Positions 41,467 through 52,311 of a DNA stretch of 64,000 nucleotides are shown piece by piece. Origin of the DNA: Megaustenia siamemsis. Lineage: Eukaryota > Mollusca > Gastropoda > Stylommatophora > Ariophantidae. The stretch is taken from assembly GCA_032433765.1 (NCBI GenBank), contig JAVIAB010000102.1, forward strand, positions 12,105,914 to 12,169,913, written 5' to 3'. Each line of letters opens with the position of its first letter. Positions within the stretch are counted from its first letter, which is position 1. The translations under genes were made by a program, and so were the position numbers. The notes beneath the pieces are model-generated. The model was not told the origin of the DNA. It made no database searches and was given only the letters and a program-made list of their open reading frames with translations.

Positions 41467-42785
41467 TTAAATAATTCTTGGCAATTGTGAGTTGAACAAA
41501 AATATAGGAACTTGGTATTGCCAATGCAAAACTGTTAGGAAAAAATCAACTCAAAATGTCAGAACTTTTGACAGTAAAAAAATGAGTACCTCTGAAATTT
41601 GAGAACATCTGCTTGTATGGTGGGGGACATCTGAGTAGGTGTGGAAAAAAAGGGAAAGATGTTATTGATGCAAAATTCTGCCTCATGGGGCATCATTTGT
41701 TCTAAAGATATAAAGCTAGCGAATGCATAAAAACAAAAACAATGATAACCAACAGAATATTTTACAGATGTAGTTGGTATCTCTTCGGGCAGCTCCAGAA
41801 AAAAAATAATATGTGGTACTCATTTTCAAAGACTGGGCAAACAACAAAGTCACATCAGTAAAAAAAAAAATGTATATTTACATCTTGAAATAAACCCAAA
41901 CATTCTATAGTCAATAGCAATAGAATTAACCAAACAAACAATCAAGGCTTTGGTTATGCTTTGAGGTGTGTGTGTGTGTGTTTGTGTGAGAGAGAGAAGG
42001 CGAAGAAGTAAATAGCATCGCACACAATAAACAGAAATCAAAGCCGCATAGAGAAAATGGCATCTAGCCAGTTTATTATCATCGCCTTGACAACTTGTTT
42101 ACCAAAAATGACACCCTGGTCACTAGCTACGAAACAAATCTACATGGTTGATACTCTAACTGCCACAGTTTTACAGAAGTAAACAACGATTTATAACAAG
42201 ATGACATCAACGCAACTTAGTATAAATACAGTCACCACCAGGAATGCACAACAATGCAATTTTAAAACTGATATTCTTATATTAGAGCCATGATTATGAA
42301 AGCACAGATATTCATAGCTGATTATTGCATCAACATTAATCAATTTCTATCCATCATTTTCTATGTGTATCACATCAACATTTGTCAATTTCTTTGTGTT
42401 TCACATCAACATTTATAAATTTCTTTGTCTCCCATCTCCACATATGAATCAACAACACATATCAGTTTTAATCTATATTAATTTTTTCATTTGCAAATAT
42501 ATGTACGTATACATTTTGATGAGTATCATTTTCCACAAGAAACATTTACATTTAATATCAAATTGTATCATTTTCTACAAGTATCAATTTTTACGTTAGT
42601 ATGTTTTTTCTGGCATCAAATTTTGTTAAATGTGTGGACTTTTGGACAGATACATTTTTCTTTGGCATGGGTAGAATTGCCAGGCAGCAGCCAATGTGGT
42701 CTGCTCTTTTTGACTGTTAATTGCCATGGGGTCTTTAACATGCACAAGGGGCCATCTGCTTTACAACATCTTAACATCTGCATTG
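41467..42785. other. AT-rich intergenic sequence with a GT run
   Basis: (GT)n at about 41967-41982. Around 42360-42430 three short imperfect 'cacatcaacattt'-type repeats occur. No exon recognised. Confidence 0.4.
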
Positions 42786-42794
42786 TTGCTATCT

Positions 42795-43572
42795 AAGAGG
42801 GCTAGACATTGGATGTCACTATCTGAGAGGGCTAGACATTGGATCTCACTATCTGAGAGGGCTAGACATTGGATGTCACTATCTGAGAGGGCTAGACATT
42901 GGATCTCACTATCTGAGACGGCTAGACATTGGATCTCACTATCTGAGAGGGCTAGACATTGGATGTCACTATCTGAGAGGGCTAGACATTGGATCTCACT
43001 ATCTGAGAGGGCTAGACATTGGATGTCACTATCTGAGAGGGCTAGACATTGGATCTTACTATCTGAGAGGGCTAGACATTGGATGTCACTATCTGAGAGG
43101 GCTAGACATTGGATCTTACTATCTGAGACGGCTAGACATTGGATCTCACTATCTGAGAGGGCTAGACATTGGATCTCACTATGTGAGAGGGTTAGACATT
43201 GGATCTCACTATCTGAGAGGGCTAGACATTGGATCTCACTATCTGAGAGGGCTAGACATTGGATCTCACTATCTGAGAGGGCTAGACATTGGATCTCACT
43301 ATCTGAGAGGGCTAGACATTGGATCTCACTATCTGAGATTGTTAGACATTGGATCTCACTATCTGAGAGGGATAGACATTGGATCGCACTATCTGAGAGG
43401 GATAGACATTGGATCTCACTATCTGAGAGGGATAGACATTGGATCTCACCATCTGAGAGGGCTAGACATTGGATCTCACAATCTGAGATGGTTAGACATT
43501 GGATCTCACTATCTGAGAGGGGTAGACATTGGATGTCACTATCTGAGAGGGCTAGACATTGGATCTCACCAC
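42795..43572. repeat. 30-bp minisatellite, 26 units, open on both strands
   Basis: The unit is 'gctagacattggatctcact' + 'atctgagagg', with regular single-base variants (c/g at one site, t for c). The unit is a multiple of three, so plus and minus frames of more than 300 codons are open ('RARHWISLSE' and 'SDSEIQCLAL' periods). These frames have no independent support as genes. Confidence 0.97.
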
Positions 43573-43702
43573 CAGTGGAGGCGAACACCACAAAGAAACC
43601 ACAGGTTCTAAGTGAAATATTCCCAGCACCTGTGGTGGAATTTGAATACGGAACCTTCCTGTCCAGAGGCTGATGTCTTACCTCTAGACCACTCAATCTC
43701 CA
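43573..43702 (-). mobile_element. SINE-N copy (minus)
   Basis: 'tacctctagaccactcaat' and 'cctgtccagaggctgatgtc' give the tRNA-like head on the minus strand. The body extends to the end of the 30-bp array. Confidence 0.6.
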
Positions 43703-43805
43703 GAGACAAAACATTTTAAAAGACAGACTAATCAGACGCTATTTCAAATTGTCACCCTGTCATTAATATTTCAGTGAAAACTTCCTCTAATCAACAAGAA
43801 TGTAT

Positions 43806-44056
43806 TGAGCGGACATCATCAATGCCCTCTGTGATGTGGGAATGGCACAGGACTTCGACAACCATGAGTCCCCGACACACCTTTGGATGAAAGAGAAGGG
43901 GGAGTTAAGCACTGCCAGAAACGAGAAACTTAGTGGGCGTGTAAGAAGACTTATCAACCAACACAGAACTGGAGTCGTCAGCCACTGGACACTGCGGGAC
44001 TTGCTGAGGTGGGGATCTGAGCACCTATGGGCATGTTCGGAGTGCAGTGATGAGTA
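43806..44056 (+). mobile_element. Dispersed repeat I, copy 1
   Basis: It includes 'ggacatcatcaatgccctct', 'acaaccatgagtcc' and 'agtgggcgtgtaagaag', then 'ctgagcacctatgggcatgt' and ends 'gtgcagtgatga'. Copy 2 is at 49555-49705. It may be a LINE 3' part; class unknown. Confidence 0.55.
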
Positions 44057-44284
44057 AATAACTCAATAACCAGAATGTATCAAAGAAGAAACAACTACAG
44101 GTTATATTTCTAAAGTGAGCAAAACAACTAAAATATCAATGACAATCTGGTGTAAAATGTCAACTATAAGTCAGTTTCTACATTAATCAGATTCTAAATA
44201 TTAGTCTCACTTAATAACTACATTAATTTATACATAAGTCTCAATGACACTTTGAAATTCCCTATTAGTGAACATTGTTCACTA

Positions 44285-45152
44285 ACAGTTGGAGGACCTC
44301 GACTTTGCTGATGTCATAATACTCATTAGCATTCAGATAAAAATGATGCAGGAAAGCACAAATGAACTATCATCAACAGCCAGCAAAATAGGGCTAGAGA
44401 TCAATCATGAAAAGACTAAAGTCATGAAAAGCTTGGTTCCAACAGATGACAGAATATACATGAAAAACAATCCAGTGGAAGAGATCAATCATTTTATCTA
44501 TCTTGGAAGTCACATTGATCGGGAAGAGGATACAAGTAAAGAAATTAGAATCAGAACAGCTAAAGCAGCAATGTCTTTCAGAAGCCTTGAAAAGTTATGG
44601 AAATCAAAACTCATCAGCACAAACACAAAACTTAGACTATTCAAATCAAACATACTATCAACCCTTATATATATATATACACGTGAGAGCTGGTAAAACA
44701 ACAAGAGATATAGAAACAAAGTTTGAAAATAAATGTCTAAGGAAAATACATGTTATAGCGTGGAACGAATTTAAAACAAATTAGGAAATTAGAGAAATCA
44801 CCAATCAACCACTAATATCATCAGTAATCAAGAAAAGACGTTGGACATGTGATGAGAAGAGATAATAACCAAATAGCAAAGCAGGCCCTCAAGTGGGAAA
44901 CAACAGGTATGAGGAAAAGAGGCAGACCCAGAGAAACACTAAGAAGAACATTGATTAGGGAGGCAAAGGCAGCAGGAATCGGCTCCCTAAATGAAATCGA
45001 GATGCTTGCACAGAACAGAGACAAATGACAAGATTTTGTAAAAGATCTTAGCAAGGGTTGAGACTGCTAGAATGAAAATTTCAAAATAGGTCAAGAGTAT
45101 CTGAGTCTATGTCCTATGGGCTGACTACGGCTCGAAAGGCCGATAGATAGAT
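44285..45152 (+). mobile_element. LINE family A, RT motif C to 3' end (plus)
   Basis: It starts 'LEDLDFADVIILIS', where the second Asp of the FADD motif is replaced by Val. It continues 'INHEKTKVMKSLVPTDDRIY', 'YLGSHIDREEDTSKEIRIRT'. A TA expansion at about 44668 and later stops break the frame. The 3' end is 'ggctcgaaaggccgatagat'. Confidence 0.88.
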
Positions 45153-45605
45153 ATAATTTTCTACTTATATAAATTTATCTCTGTGTATATTTCTACACAT
45201 ATCAACTAGTTTTCTTGTCTTGCTTGATCCATTGAAGTTCTGGCTTGTTGATCAAAGCTGCAGCTATTACCATGAGCCAGATATAAATCTCGATACTATT
45301 CTCTGAATTTCCCACATTTATTGCCCCCAAAAAATATGCTTCCAAGTACACTTAAGTATTATAGAAAAATTCATACATTCACACATAAATATGCACATAA
45401 CCACATAAATAACTGTAATTTTCATGTATAATTTTAACAAAATAATTGTTGTCCCTCATTACAGAAGCTACCAAATCTAACTTGCCTGCTCCCTTATAGC
45501 TCTGGACTCCTGTTAGCTCTTTAACTCCAGGTTGAGGGGTGTTAGCTCTTAACTCCATTTGAGGGGACAAATTACAAAGGGTTATTCTTCAAGTATGATT
45601 ATACT
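45153..45605. other. AT-rich intergenic sequence
   Basis: A short direct repeat 'gttagctctttaactcca' / 'gttagctcttaactcca' lies near 45513-45560. Nothing else recognised. Confidence 0.4.
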
Positions 45606-45611
45606 CATATA

Positions 45612-45838
45612 ATTATATTCATTCCAACATTGTGCTACCAATGCCAAACATGGTCACTCATGTTTACATTGACATTACAAGAAAGCTTGTCACCACAGAG
45701 ATGCGATGTCTGAGAAATGCACTTGGAGTAACCAGAAAAGACAGACTGAGAAATGATATCATTGGAGAAAGAGTAGGCATTGAACCAATCTTAAGCCACA
45801 TAAAGAAACAACAAATAAACTGGTTTGACCATCTAAAA
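45612..45838 (+). mobile_element. LINE family C-like fragment (plus)
   Basis: It encodes 'TTEMRCLRNALGVTRKDRLR' and 'IEPILSHIKKQQINWFDHLK', where 'WFDHL' replaces the usual 'WFGHI'. The fragment ends abruptly at about 45838. Confidence 0.72.
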
Positions 45839-46002
45839 ATAGTTTATTCTGACCACGGTCCGGGACACAGGACACAGGGAAGTCACTTTTATTTTCTTTA
45901 ACCAATTTCGATTATTTTTGTTTTGGATGTTTCGTTACTGGTTAGCTATGTAGGATTAGTTTTATTTACTTACATATCTGTGTGTGTGTTTTTTCTTTGT
46001 TT

Positions 46003-46028
46003 CTGCTGAAGGCCTATTGGGCCGAAAC
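46003..46028 (+). ncRNA. Hammerhead-like core motif, degenerate
   Basis: 'ctgctga', then a perfect 4-bp GGCC/GGCC stem around 'tattg', then 'gaaac'. The hammerhead ribozyme core is CUGAUGA-stem II-GAAA, so there is one core difference (A to C). A weak stem III (ACAT/GTGT) can be drawn with the downstream bases, but I cannot find a matching stem I. It is probably a relic or coincidental. Confidence 0.25.
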
Positions 46029-46195
46029 ATCGTTCTTATCTGTGTCGTCTACTAATCACATAAAGCTCTTAACATACCATTTTTTCTTTTTTTTTTTCAA
46101 TTTTCCCTCGCATTCAGCTTTACTGCAGCTTCGCAATTTTATGCATTCATTTGCATTTCTTTGCCGTAACCCCCTATCTAAAAAGAGTGCCTGGT

Positions 46196-46410
46196 GATTC
46201 CTTACCATATGAAGCACATATTAAAAGAGGAGAAGGGAGAAGAGCAAGAGGCAGACCCAGAGTAAGATGGACAGACAACATCAGAGAAACATTACAATAG
46301 CATCAATGACAATGAGTGAAGTCGCCAAAAAGATGAGAACCAGAACTTTGAATCTCCCTCAACACCCACGAGTATAAAAGGAAGTGAAGAAAGAAAGAAG
46401 AAAGATAACT
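46196..46410 (+). mobile_element. LINE 3' end of another lineage
   Basis: 'gaagcacatattaaaagagg' reads 'YEAHIKRGEGRRARGRPRVR' and is followed by 'WTDNIRETL' and stops. The end is A/G-rich. It is the 'GRPR.RW' LINE C-terminal type but not clearly A-G, K, L or R. Confidence 0.6.
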
Positions 46411-46905
46411 ATACCGTATTAATAGTATCTTCATTAAACCTCATTAATAGTATCTTCATTAAACCTCATTAATAGTATCTTCATTAAACCTCATTAATAG
46501 TATCTTCATTAAACCTCATTAATAGTATCTTCATTAAACCTCATTAATAGTATCTTCATTAAACTTCATTAATAGTATCTTCATTAAACCTCATTAATAG
46601 TATCTTCATTAAACCTCATTAATAGTATGTTCATTAAACCTCATTAATAGTATCTCATTTAAACCTCATTAATAGTATCTTCATTATACCTCATTAATAG
46701 TATCTCATTTAAACCTCATTAATAGTATCTTCATTATACCTCATTAATAGTATCTTCATTAAACCTCATTAATAATATCTTCATTATACCTCATTAATAG
46801 TATCTTCATTAAACCTCATTAATAGTATCTCATTTAAACCTCATTAATAGTATCTTCATTATACCTCATTAATAGTATCTCATTTAAACCTCATTAATAG
46901 TATCT
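46411..46905. repeat. 25-bp minisatellite, about 20 units
   Basis: The unit is 'cctcattaatagtatcttca' + 'ttaaa', with recurrent 'ctcattt' and 'attat' variants. The array stops at the LINE E tail and about 1.5 units reappear after LINE E at 48254-48290. Confidence 0.95.
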
Positions 46906-48253
46906 TCTTCTTCTTCTTCTTCTTCTTCTTTTCTCTTTCACTGATACCTAAAAGGTGTCGTGGTTTATATCATTTGTCGTTCTTGAGCTGCTCGAATTGT
47001 CTGAATTAGTGATTTTCCTTTGTTGTTACATGTCTCTGTCACTGCATCTATCCATCTTCTTCTGGGTCTTTCTCTTGGTCTTTTTTCATGCATTCTTGAG
47101 AAGAAGGCCTTTGATGGTGATTGGTAAGGATTCATTCTGACCAGGTGGCCAAACCATTAAAGTTGTTGTTGTTCTATATATTCTTGGCAGGGTTTTGTTC
47201 CTACCATTTTTCTTATGGTTTCATTTGGTATTCTATCTCTTCTTGTGTTGTTTGTTCTCAAGTATCGCATCTCACATGTATTGATCTTTCTTAAATGTGA
47301 TTTAGAAAGTGTCCATGTTTGACTTTCATAGCACAAAGTTGGTATGAAAATGCTATTTATCATTTGTTGTTTTGCTGACACAGAAATGTTTGGATGTCTT
47401 AGCAATGGTGAAAGCTGGTATGTAACAGCATTTGCTTTTTGTATTCTCATGTCAATTTCTCTGTCTAGTTTTCCATCTTCTGTGAACATTGTGCCCAAAT
47501 ACTTGAATTCTTGTACTTGTTTTATTTCTTTATCTTTGATCTTAATGTTTAATGGGTGTCTTAATTGGCTTATTCTTATAGCCTCAGTTTTTGCTGTGTT
47601 AATTTTCTTACTGTAGTTTGTGCAACTTTTATCTAGTGATGTTAAATGCTGTTGTAGCAGGTTTTCATCCTCATATATTAGGCATTGGTCATCTGCGAAG
47701 AGTAGCTCGTTGATGTTGGAGTTTTCTACCTCTATGTTATTATTTGATTTTTCCTTATTGTTGGTTGTTTCCTGATTTATTTTGTCCATATATATGATGA
47801 AGAGGAGTGGTGAGAGGACACATCCTTGTCTTACACCTGTTGTAACCTGAAACCATTCTGACAGACCTTCCGATGTTCTAACGGCACTTTTACTGTTTTT
47901 ATATAATGCCATTATATTATCTAGTAGTTGTCCTGCTACCCTGTATGTTTCTAAAGTTTGCCAAAATTTGTTTTTGTCCACACGATCAACCGCTTTTTCC
48001 TGATCTATAAACACTATATTTAGGTTTCTGTCATATTCTATTGTTTTTTTCACATAGTTGTCTCAATGTAAATATAGTCAAATATAGTCTGTACATCAGT
48101 ACAGCTTTTGCCTTTTCTGAATCCGAATTGATTATTACTTACTTGAGGTTCTATTATGTATCTTACTCTCCTCTCTAATATTTTAGCATTCATTTTACCA
48201 ACTTGACTCAATAGGGATATTCCTCTGTACATTTCACACTCCCTTTTGCTTCT
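46906..48253 (-). mobile_element. LINE family E, most complete RT in the window (minus)
   Basis: The minus strand encodes 'RGISLLSQVGKMNAKILERR' (finger region), 'NNQFGFRKGKSCTDVQTIFD', then after a one-base shift near 48050 motif A 'NIVFIDQEKAVDRVDKNKFW'. Motif B is 'TGVRQGCVLSPLLFIIYMDK' and motif C 'INELLFADDQCLIYEDEN'. The thumb is 'FKYLGTMFTEDGKLDREIDM'. One stop occurs where 'QQQLKW' is expected (about 47157). The C-terminus is 'RPRERPRRRWIDAVTE'. The AAGAAG tail is at 46906-46930. The endonuclease is missing (5' truncation). Confidence 0.93.
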
Positions 48254-48292
48254 TATCTTCATTAAACCTCAATAATAGTATCTTCATGTTGT
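48254..48292. repeat. Remnant of the 25-bp minisatellite beyond LINE E
   Basis: 'tatcttcattaaacctcaat' followed by 'aatagtatcttcat' continues the array at 46411-46905. LINE E therefore landed inside the array or near its end. Confidence 0.88.
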
Positions 48293-48361
48293 GCAACATT
48301 TTCTCTTTAATTTGATTTACTTGTTGACAAATTTTAATTAGGAACCAAATTTATACAGAAG

Positions 48362-48480
48362 GTTGAGCTAGAGCTGCAGTAGAGCAGTAGTTAGTGAACT
48401 GGACTACACTGAAGACAAACTGGATCAATAGTTTCTGGATTGTATGTAAATCAGCATCAGATTATTTTCATTGGAAAAAA
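48362..48480 (+). mobile_element. SINE1-like decayed head
   Basis: 'gcagtagttagtgaactgga' and 'ctacactgaagacaaactgg' resemble the SINE1 tRNA-like head, with strong decay afterwards. Confidence 0.4.
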
Positions 48481-48579
48481 AAAAGACAGACTGATGTAAT
48501 ACTCTTCATTACACATTACCACACAATTTTTTTTAGAGATTGCTCAGATGGTTAAAGACAAATTATGGAAACACTAAGA

Positions 48580-48581
<2 letters not shown>

Positions 48582-48654
<73 letters not shown>

Positions 48655-48666
48655 CCCCCCCCCCCA
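48582..48666. repeat. (TA)n plus poly-C compound microsatellite
   Basis: About 34 TA units, then 14 C, then a short CA run. Confidence 0.97.
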
Positions 48667-48924
48667 CACACACACAAAACACCTTTTCTAGCAACCTCTT
48701 CATATTAAAATTTAAAAAATAAAATTGTCCTGATTCTCTCAGCCCAAAAGATAACCTAGTGGCTCTGTGAAGTCCTTCGTTGTCTTTAAGTTAAAAGTAA
48801 CTAACCGACACGACCATGATTTCCAACTAAGCATAACACTCTGTGGATTTAACGGCTGATTCTAGACATAACTATTTGTATTTATGAGCATGTCATATGT
48901 TTTCCATCAACAAAATGTAAGCAT

Positions 48925-49140
48925 GATGTGTCATACCGGTTGGCGCAGACGATCACTTCCTTCCACAATTTTCTATCTGCAGTGCATTATATCAGTTTTG
49001 TTGTTGTTTTCCATGCCATGACACCAAGCTATCTAGTATCTTCTCTCTTTGTCGTCCGTGATCTCTCTTTCCCTACCAGTTGTACCAAGCACTTCAACTT
49101 TCCTCTTCTCAAGATGTGCCCAAAAAGTGTTGATTGTAAT
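48925..49140 (-). mobile_element. LINE family D, 3' end fragment (minus)
   Basis: 'gtgtcataccggttggcgca', 'cacaattttctatctgcagt' and 'tctctctttgtcgtccgtga' match D copies at 24708 and 52312. It is diverged. Confidence 0.78.
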
Positions 49141-49540
49141 ACTGCAGGAAAAATGATGCATGCTACCAGCTAAGCATGACTCCACACATACTGTACAACA
49201 AATTAAAGTGTTGAATGTCTCATCACATATGCTGTAACAAGTGTTGGATGTGTCATCTTGTTGCAGAGGAAATGAAAAATAATGATAATTAAATCGTATG
49301 CAAATTATTAACGATCCTAGAAATAATGTCTGTCAATCATAATACTTTGTAACTCTATCACACAGATATTTTACAAATATCTTTAAGCTTAAAGTCATTT
49401 TTCAGAAGTATCGAAGTCATATTAAATAAGTCTTAAGTAGCAATTATTTGATATATTAAGCCATGTGGCTTTATTAAGTTATATCTGACATAATTTTGAT
49501 ACCATACACTCATTTTTTATGTCTTTAAATCATCTGAATA
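49141..49540. other. AT-rich intergenic sequence
   Basis: Nothing recognised. Confidence 0.35.
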
Positions 49541-49554
49541 TAATAATAACCAAT

Positions 49555-49705
49555 GGATCGGGTGGACATCATCAATGCCCTCTGGGAAGTGGGAAGGACT
49601 TCAACAACCATGAGTCCATGTCACTCCTACAGATGAAAAAGATGGGAGTTAAGATGGGCACAGCTAGAAACGAGAAACTTTGTGGGCGTGTAAGAAGAAA
49701 TTAGG
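49555..49705 (+). mobile_element. Dispersed repeat I, copy 2
   Basis: 'gtggacatcatcaatgccct' and 'acgagaaactttgtgggcgt' match 43806-43960. It ends where LINE D begins. Confidence 0.6.
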
Positions 49706-49744
49706 TTTTACAGAAGAATATTGAGAATACCATGGACAGCTAAG

Positions 49745-50003
49745 TAAAAAAAAAAGTAAAGTACCCTCGTCACGCTAAGTGGCGTATAGGGAATATGGTG
49801 TTAGTGACCATAAATTTTTCAGACTCTCGGCACATGATTTTTGGGGTAATGTGGTCAGAATTACACCTATGCCGCTTTACTTTCCCAGAAAAAAATCTGG
49901 TACCCATTAAAGGCTGGGTGAACCGGAAGCAGTCGGTTGGGATTGAACCCTACCTCTTGTCCTTTGTAGTCCAGTTCACTAACCACTGAGCTATTGCAGC
50001 TCC
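49745..50003 (-). mobile_element. SINE1 inserted in LINE D (minus)
   Basis: It is 259 bp, with the target duplication 'catggacagctaag' at 49731-49744 and 50004-50017. Confidence 0.92.
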
Positions 50004-50119
50004 CATGGACAGCTAAGAAGAGTAATGAAAATGTTCTGAAAGAGGCCAAAGCAAAAAGACAGCTAATTTCCAATATTAGGAGAAACAATCATAATTTTTG
50101 GTCATGTAATGAGAAGGGA

Positions 50120-50393
50120 TTCCCGTGTGCTACCGGGGCCTCATTATGAGGGAGGTAAAGAATAGTGACACTGTGACCTTCCAGGCATGTCGTAAGAGGC
50201 GACTAAGGAGGTTGATCGATGGCTTGACAAGCTGTCATTGTAAAAAGTATTGTTATGGAAACAGCGCCATAGATTTTAGAGCAGTGATCTCTGCAATATG
50301 TGCCATTTTGGCACGCAAGGTTTCTGTTTTTGAGATTGTGGTTCTGCCCTATGTGCCGTCTTCGGCTCGAAAGGACAATAGATAGATAGATAG
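50120..50393 (+). mobile_element. Element M, complete copy
   Basis: It is 274 bp, flanked by 'aatgagaaggga' (50108-50119 and 50394-50405). It starts 'ttcccgtgtgctaccggggc' and ends 'cggctcgaaaggacaataga' plus TAGA units. The last 45 or so bases are nearly those of LINE A ('ggctcgaaaggtcaatagat'), so LINE A machinery probably mobilises it. No protein is encoded and no clear Pol III boxes are seen. Confidence 0.88.
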
Positions 50394-50871
50394 AATGAGA
50401 AGGGAACACCTGGAATATATTGTAACAACTGGTAAAATTGAGGGACGAAGAGATAGAGGGAAGCAAAGATAAAAGATACCAGACAGCTTAAAAGATTGGC
50501 TTCGCAGGTCAACACACAGAAATGATAAATAACTCGAGATCGAAAGTTGTGGAGAGACATGATCACCTACGCCAGCAGGCTAGGTACTTGATGATGATGA
50601 TATAATATGTTACGTCATCCAGATATTTTTATGCCTTAATCGCAAAGTCACTTCACATAAGTCATATGTTGTACAGTCAGTGTGAATCTATTAAATTACA
50701 ACAGTAATAAAGTGAAGTATTTCTGTCATATGACATCATAATACCAAATTAGATCATGTATTAATTATTCATCACACATACTGTGTTGTGCGGATCTAGC
50801 ACTTCATGGAGTTGCTTGATGTCATACCCTCATAAAACATACAGGACATTTTTACAGTAAGTATCTTGTCT

Positions 50872-51284
50872 GCTGTACTACCAATGCCAGTCCTGGACCC
50901 TAGATGCAAGAACAATAAGAAAAATAACCTCTACTGAGATGAAATGTGTTAGACGAATGATAGGAAAAAGCCTGAGAGATAAGATCAGAAATGAAGAACT
51001 GAGAAAAAAGCTAGGAATAATCCCCACCATAGAATATATAAAGAAACAACAGATAAAATGGTTTGGCCATGTGACAAGGCAAAAAGATCAAAACACAACA
51101 CATCGAGGCTTCAATAAACATTGCGAGAATACCAGACCCAAAAGCCGACCATTGAAAAGATGGACTGATGGAATATTAGAAACAATAGGAAACATAATAG
51201 CAGCAGAGGTTAACGGAAGAGCAAAAGACCACAAATTATATCTCCCCTCGATGCTGAAAGGCAAATGAAGAAGGGAAAAATAAG
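50872..51284 (+). mobile_element. LINE family C, 3' end with intact C-terminal frame
   Basis: It is bounded by the 13-bp duplication 'aagtatcttgtct' (50859-50871 and 51285-51297). An open 109-codon frame (50939-51268) reads 'MKCVRRMIGKSLRDKIRNEE', 'KKQQIKWFGHVTRQKDQNTT' and 'LKRWTDGILETIGN'. It is strongly 5'-truncated. Confidence 0.9.
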
Positions 51285-51307
51285 AAGTATCTTGTCTAGG
51301 TTGTCTT

Positions 51308-51532
51308 ACCTATCTCTTGAATTGTTATAAATTAATCCCTCTCTTGAATTGTAGTAAATTAATCCTTCTCTTGAATTGTAGTAAATTAATCCTCTTGAAT
51401 TGTAGTAAATTAATCCTTCTCTTGAATTGTTATAAATTAATCCTTCTCTTGGATTGTAGTAAATTAATCATCTTGAATTGTAGTAAATTAATCCTTCTCT
51501 TGAATTGTGGTAAATTAATTCTTCTCCTGAAA
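51308..51532. repeat. 27-bp minisatellite, about 8 units
   Basis: The unit is 'gaattgtagtaaattaatcc' + 'ttctctt', with two shortened units. Confidence 0.94.
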
Positions 51533-51589
51533 TTATCCTCCAATCTACAGTTTCTTTTACCTTTCATCTTGATGATACATTCCGACAGG

Positions 51590-51845
51590 TTGTTACTAGT
51601 TTATCCCTGGCTGCGACCCCCTACTCCACCTCTTTGTGGTGCCTCTAACAACAGACTAACAAGTCTAGTCTGGCCAAGCGAGTAAGAATCGAAGAGGGAA
51701 GGTAACTTGGTACTAAAAAATGCTGTGCTGAAATCTGATGAGTTAGACCAGAAAGCACAAATAAACCACAACGCATCACATTCAAGCTTACTTAACATCC
51801 TTTCAAGGATGGAGGACAAATAGGATTGTCAATTCCTTTTGTAGT
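51590..51845 (+). mobile_element. Element H copy
   Basis: 'ccccctactccacctctttg', 'gtctagtctggccaagcgag' and 'catcctttcaaggatggagg' follow the order of 12585-12949. The 3' tail is diverged. Confidence 0.65.
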
Positions 51846-51861
51846 CATCAGGTAAATGTTA

Positions 51862-52080
51862 GAAAAAAAAAGTGCTTTTCTATTTCAACTGATTTGTCTT
51901 TTTTTTAAAGTGGTATTTTTGTTTCAACTTACTAGTCAGCTTTTAGAAGCATTAAAAAAATATATTGAAATGATTTTTGTGTTTAAATTGATTTGTCTGT
52001 TTTTAAAAGTGGTTTTTCTCTTTCAGTTGATTTGTCTGTTTTTAGAAGTGGTTTCTCTGTTTCAACAGCTTTGCCTGCAT
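51862..52080. repeat. Imperfect tandem repeat, about 39 bp
   Basis: Units like 'gatttgtctgtttttagaag' + 'tggtttctctgtttcaact' appear about four times with large differences. Confidence 0.7.
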
Positions 52081-52311
52081 CAAAAGACCCCAAATTCAAG
52101 AATGAGAATCATAATACAAAAAGAGTCAACGGACCCAACAAGATTAAAAAATCAGCAGCAGATTGACTGATCAAACCGCATATCAGAGAATAAATAATTT
52201 TGGAAAGAACAGACTTAAAATAGAGCAGAATTGTAGAATCAGTCTTTCATTGTCATTCACTGCTTTTGGTGATTTCATATATCAGTGTCAGTGTCAGCAA
52301 TATTCACATCA

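Larger units (their letters stand above)
49706..50600 (+). mobile_element. LINE family D carrying two nested insertions
   Basis: D pieces lie at 49706-49744, 50004-50119 and 50394-50600 ('gagaataccatggacagcta', 'gaaagaggccaaagcaaaaa', 'gaacacctggaatatattgt', GATG tail at 50589). SINE1 (49745-50003) and M (50120-50393) interrupt it, each with its own duplication. Without them the order equals that of the 7068-7912 copy. Confidence 0.88.

Noticed and set aside
40952..41524. 190-codon minus frame with 'TYLQSTHIYKA' repeats
   Set aside because: It is an AT-rich 17-bp minisatellite read in one frame. The unit is not a multiple of three but happens to lack stops on the minus strand.
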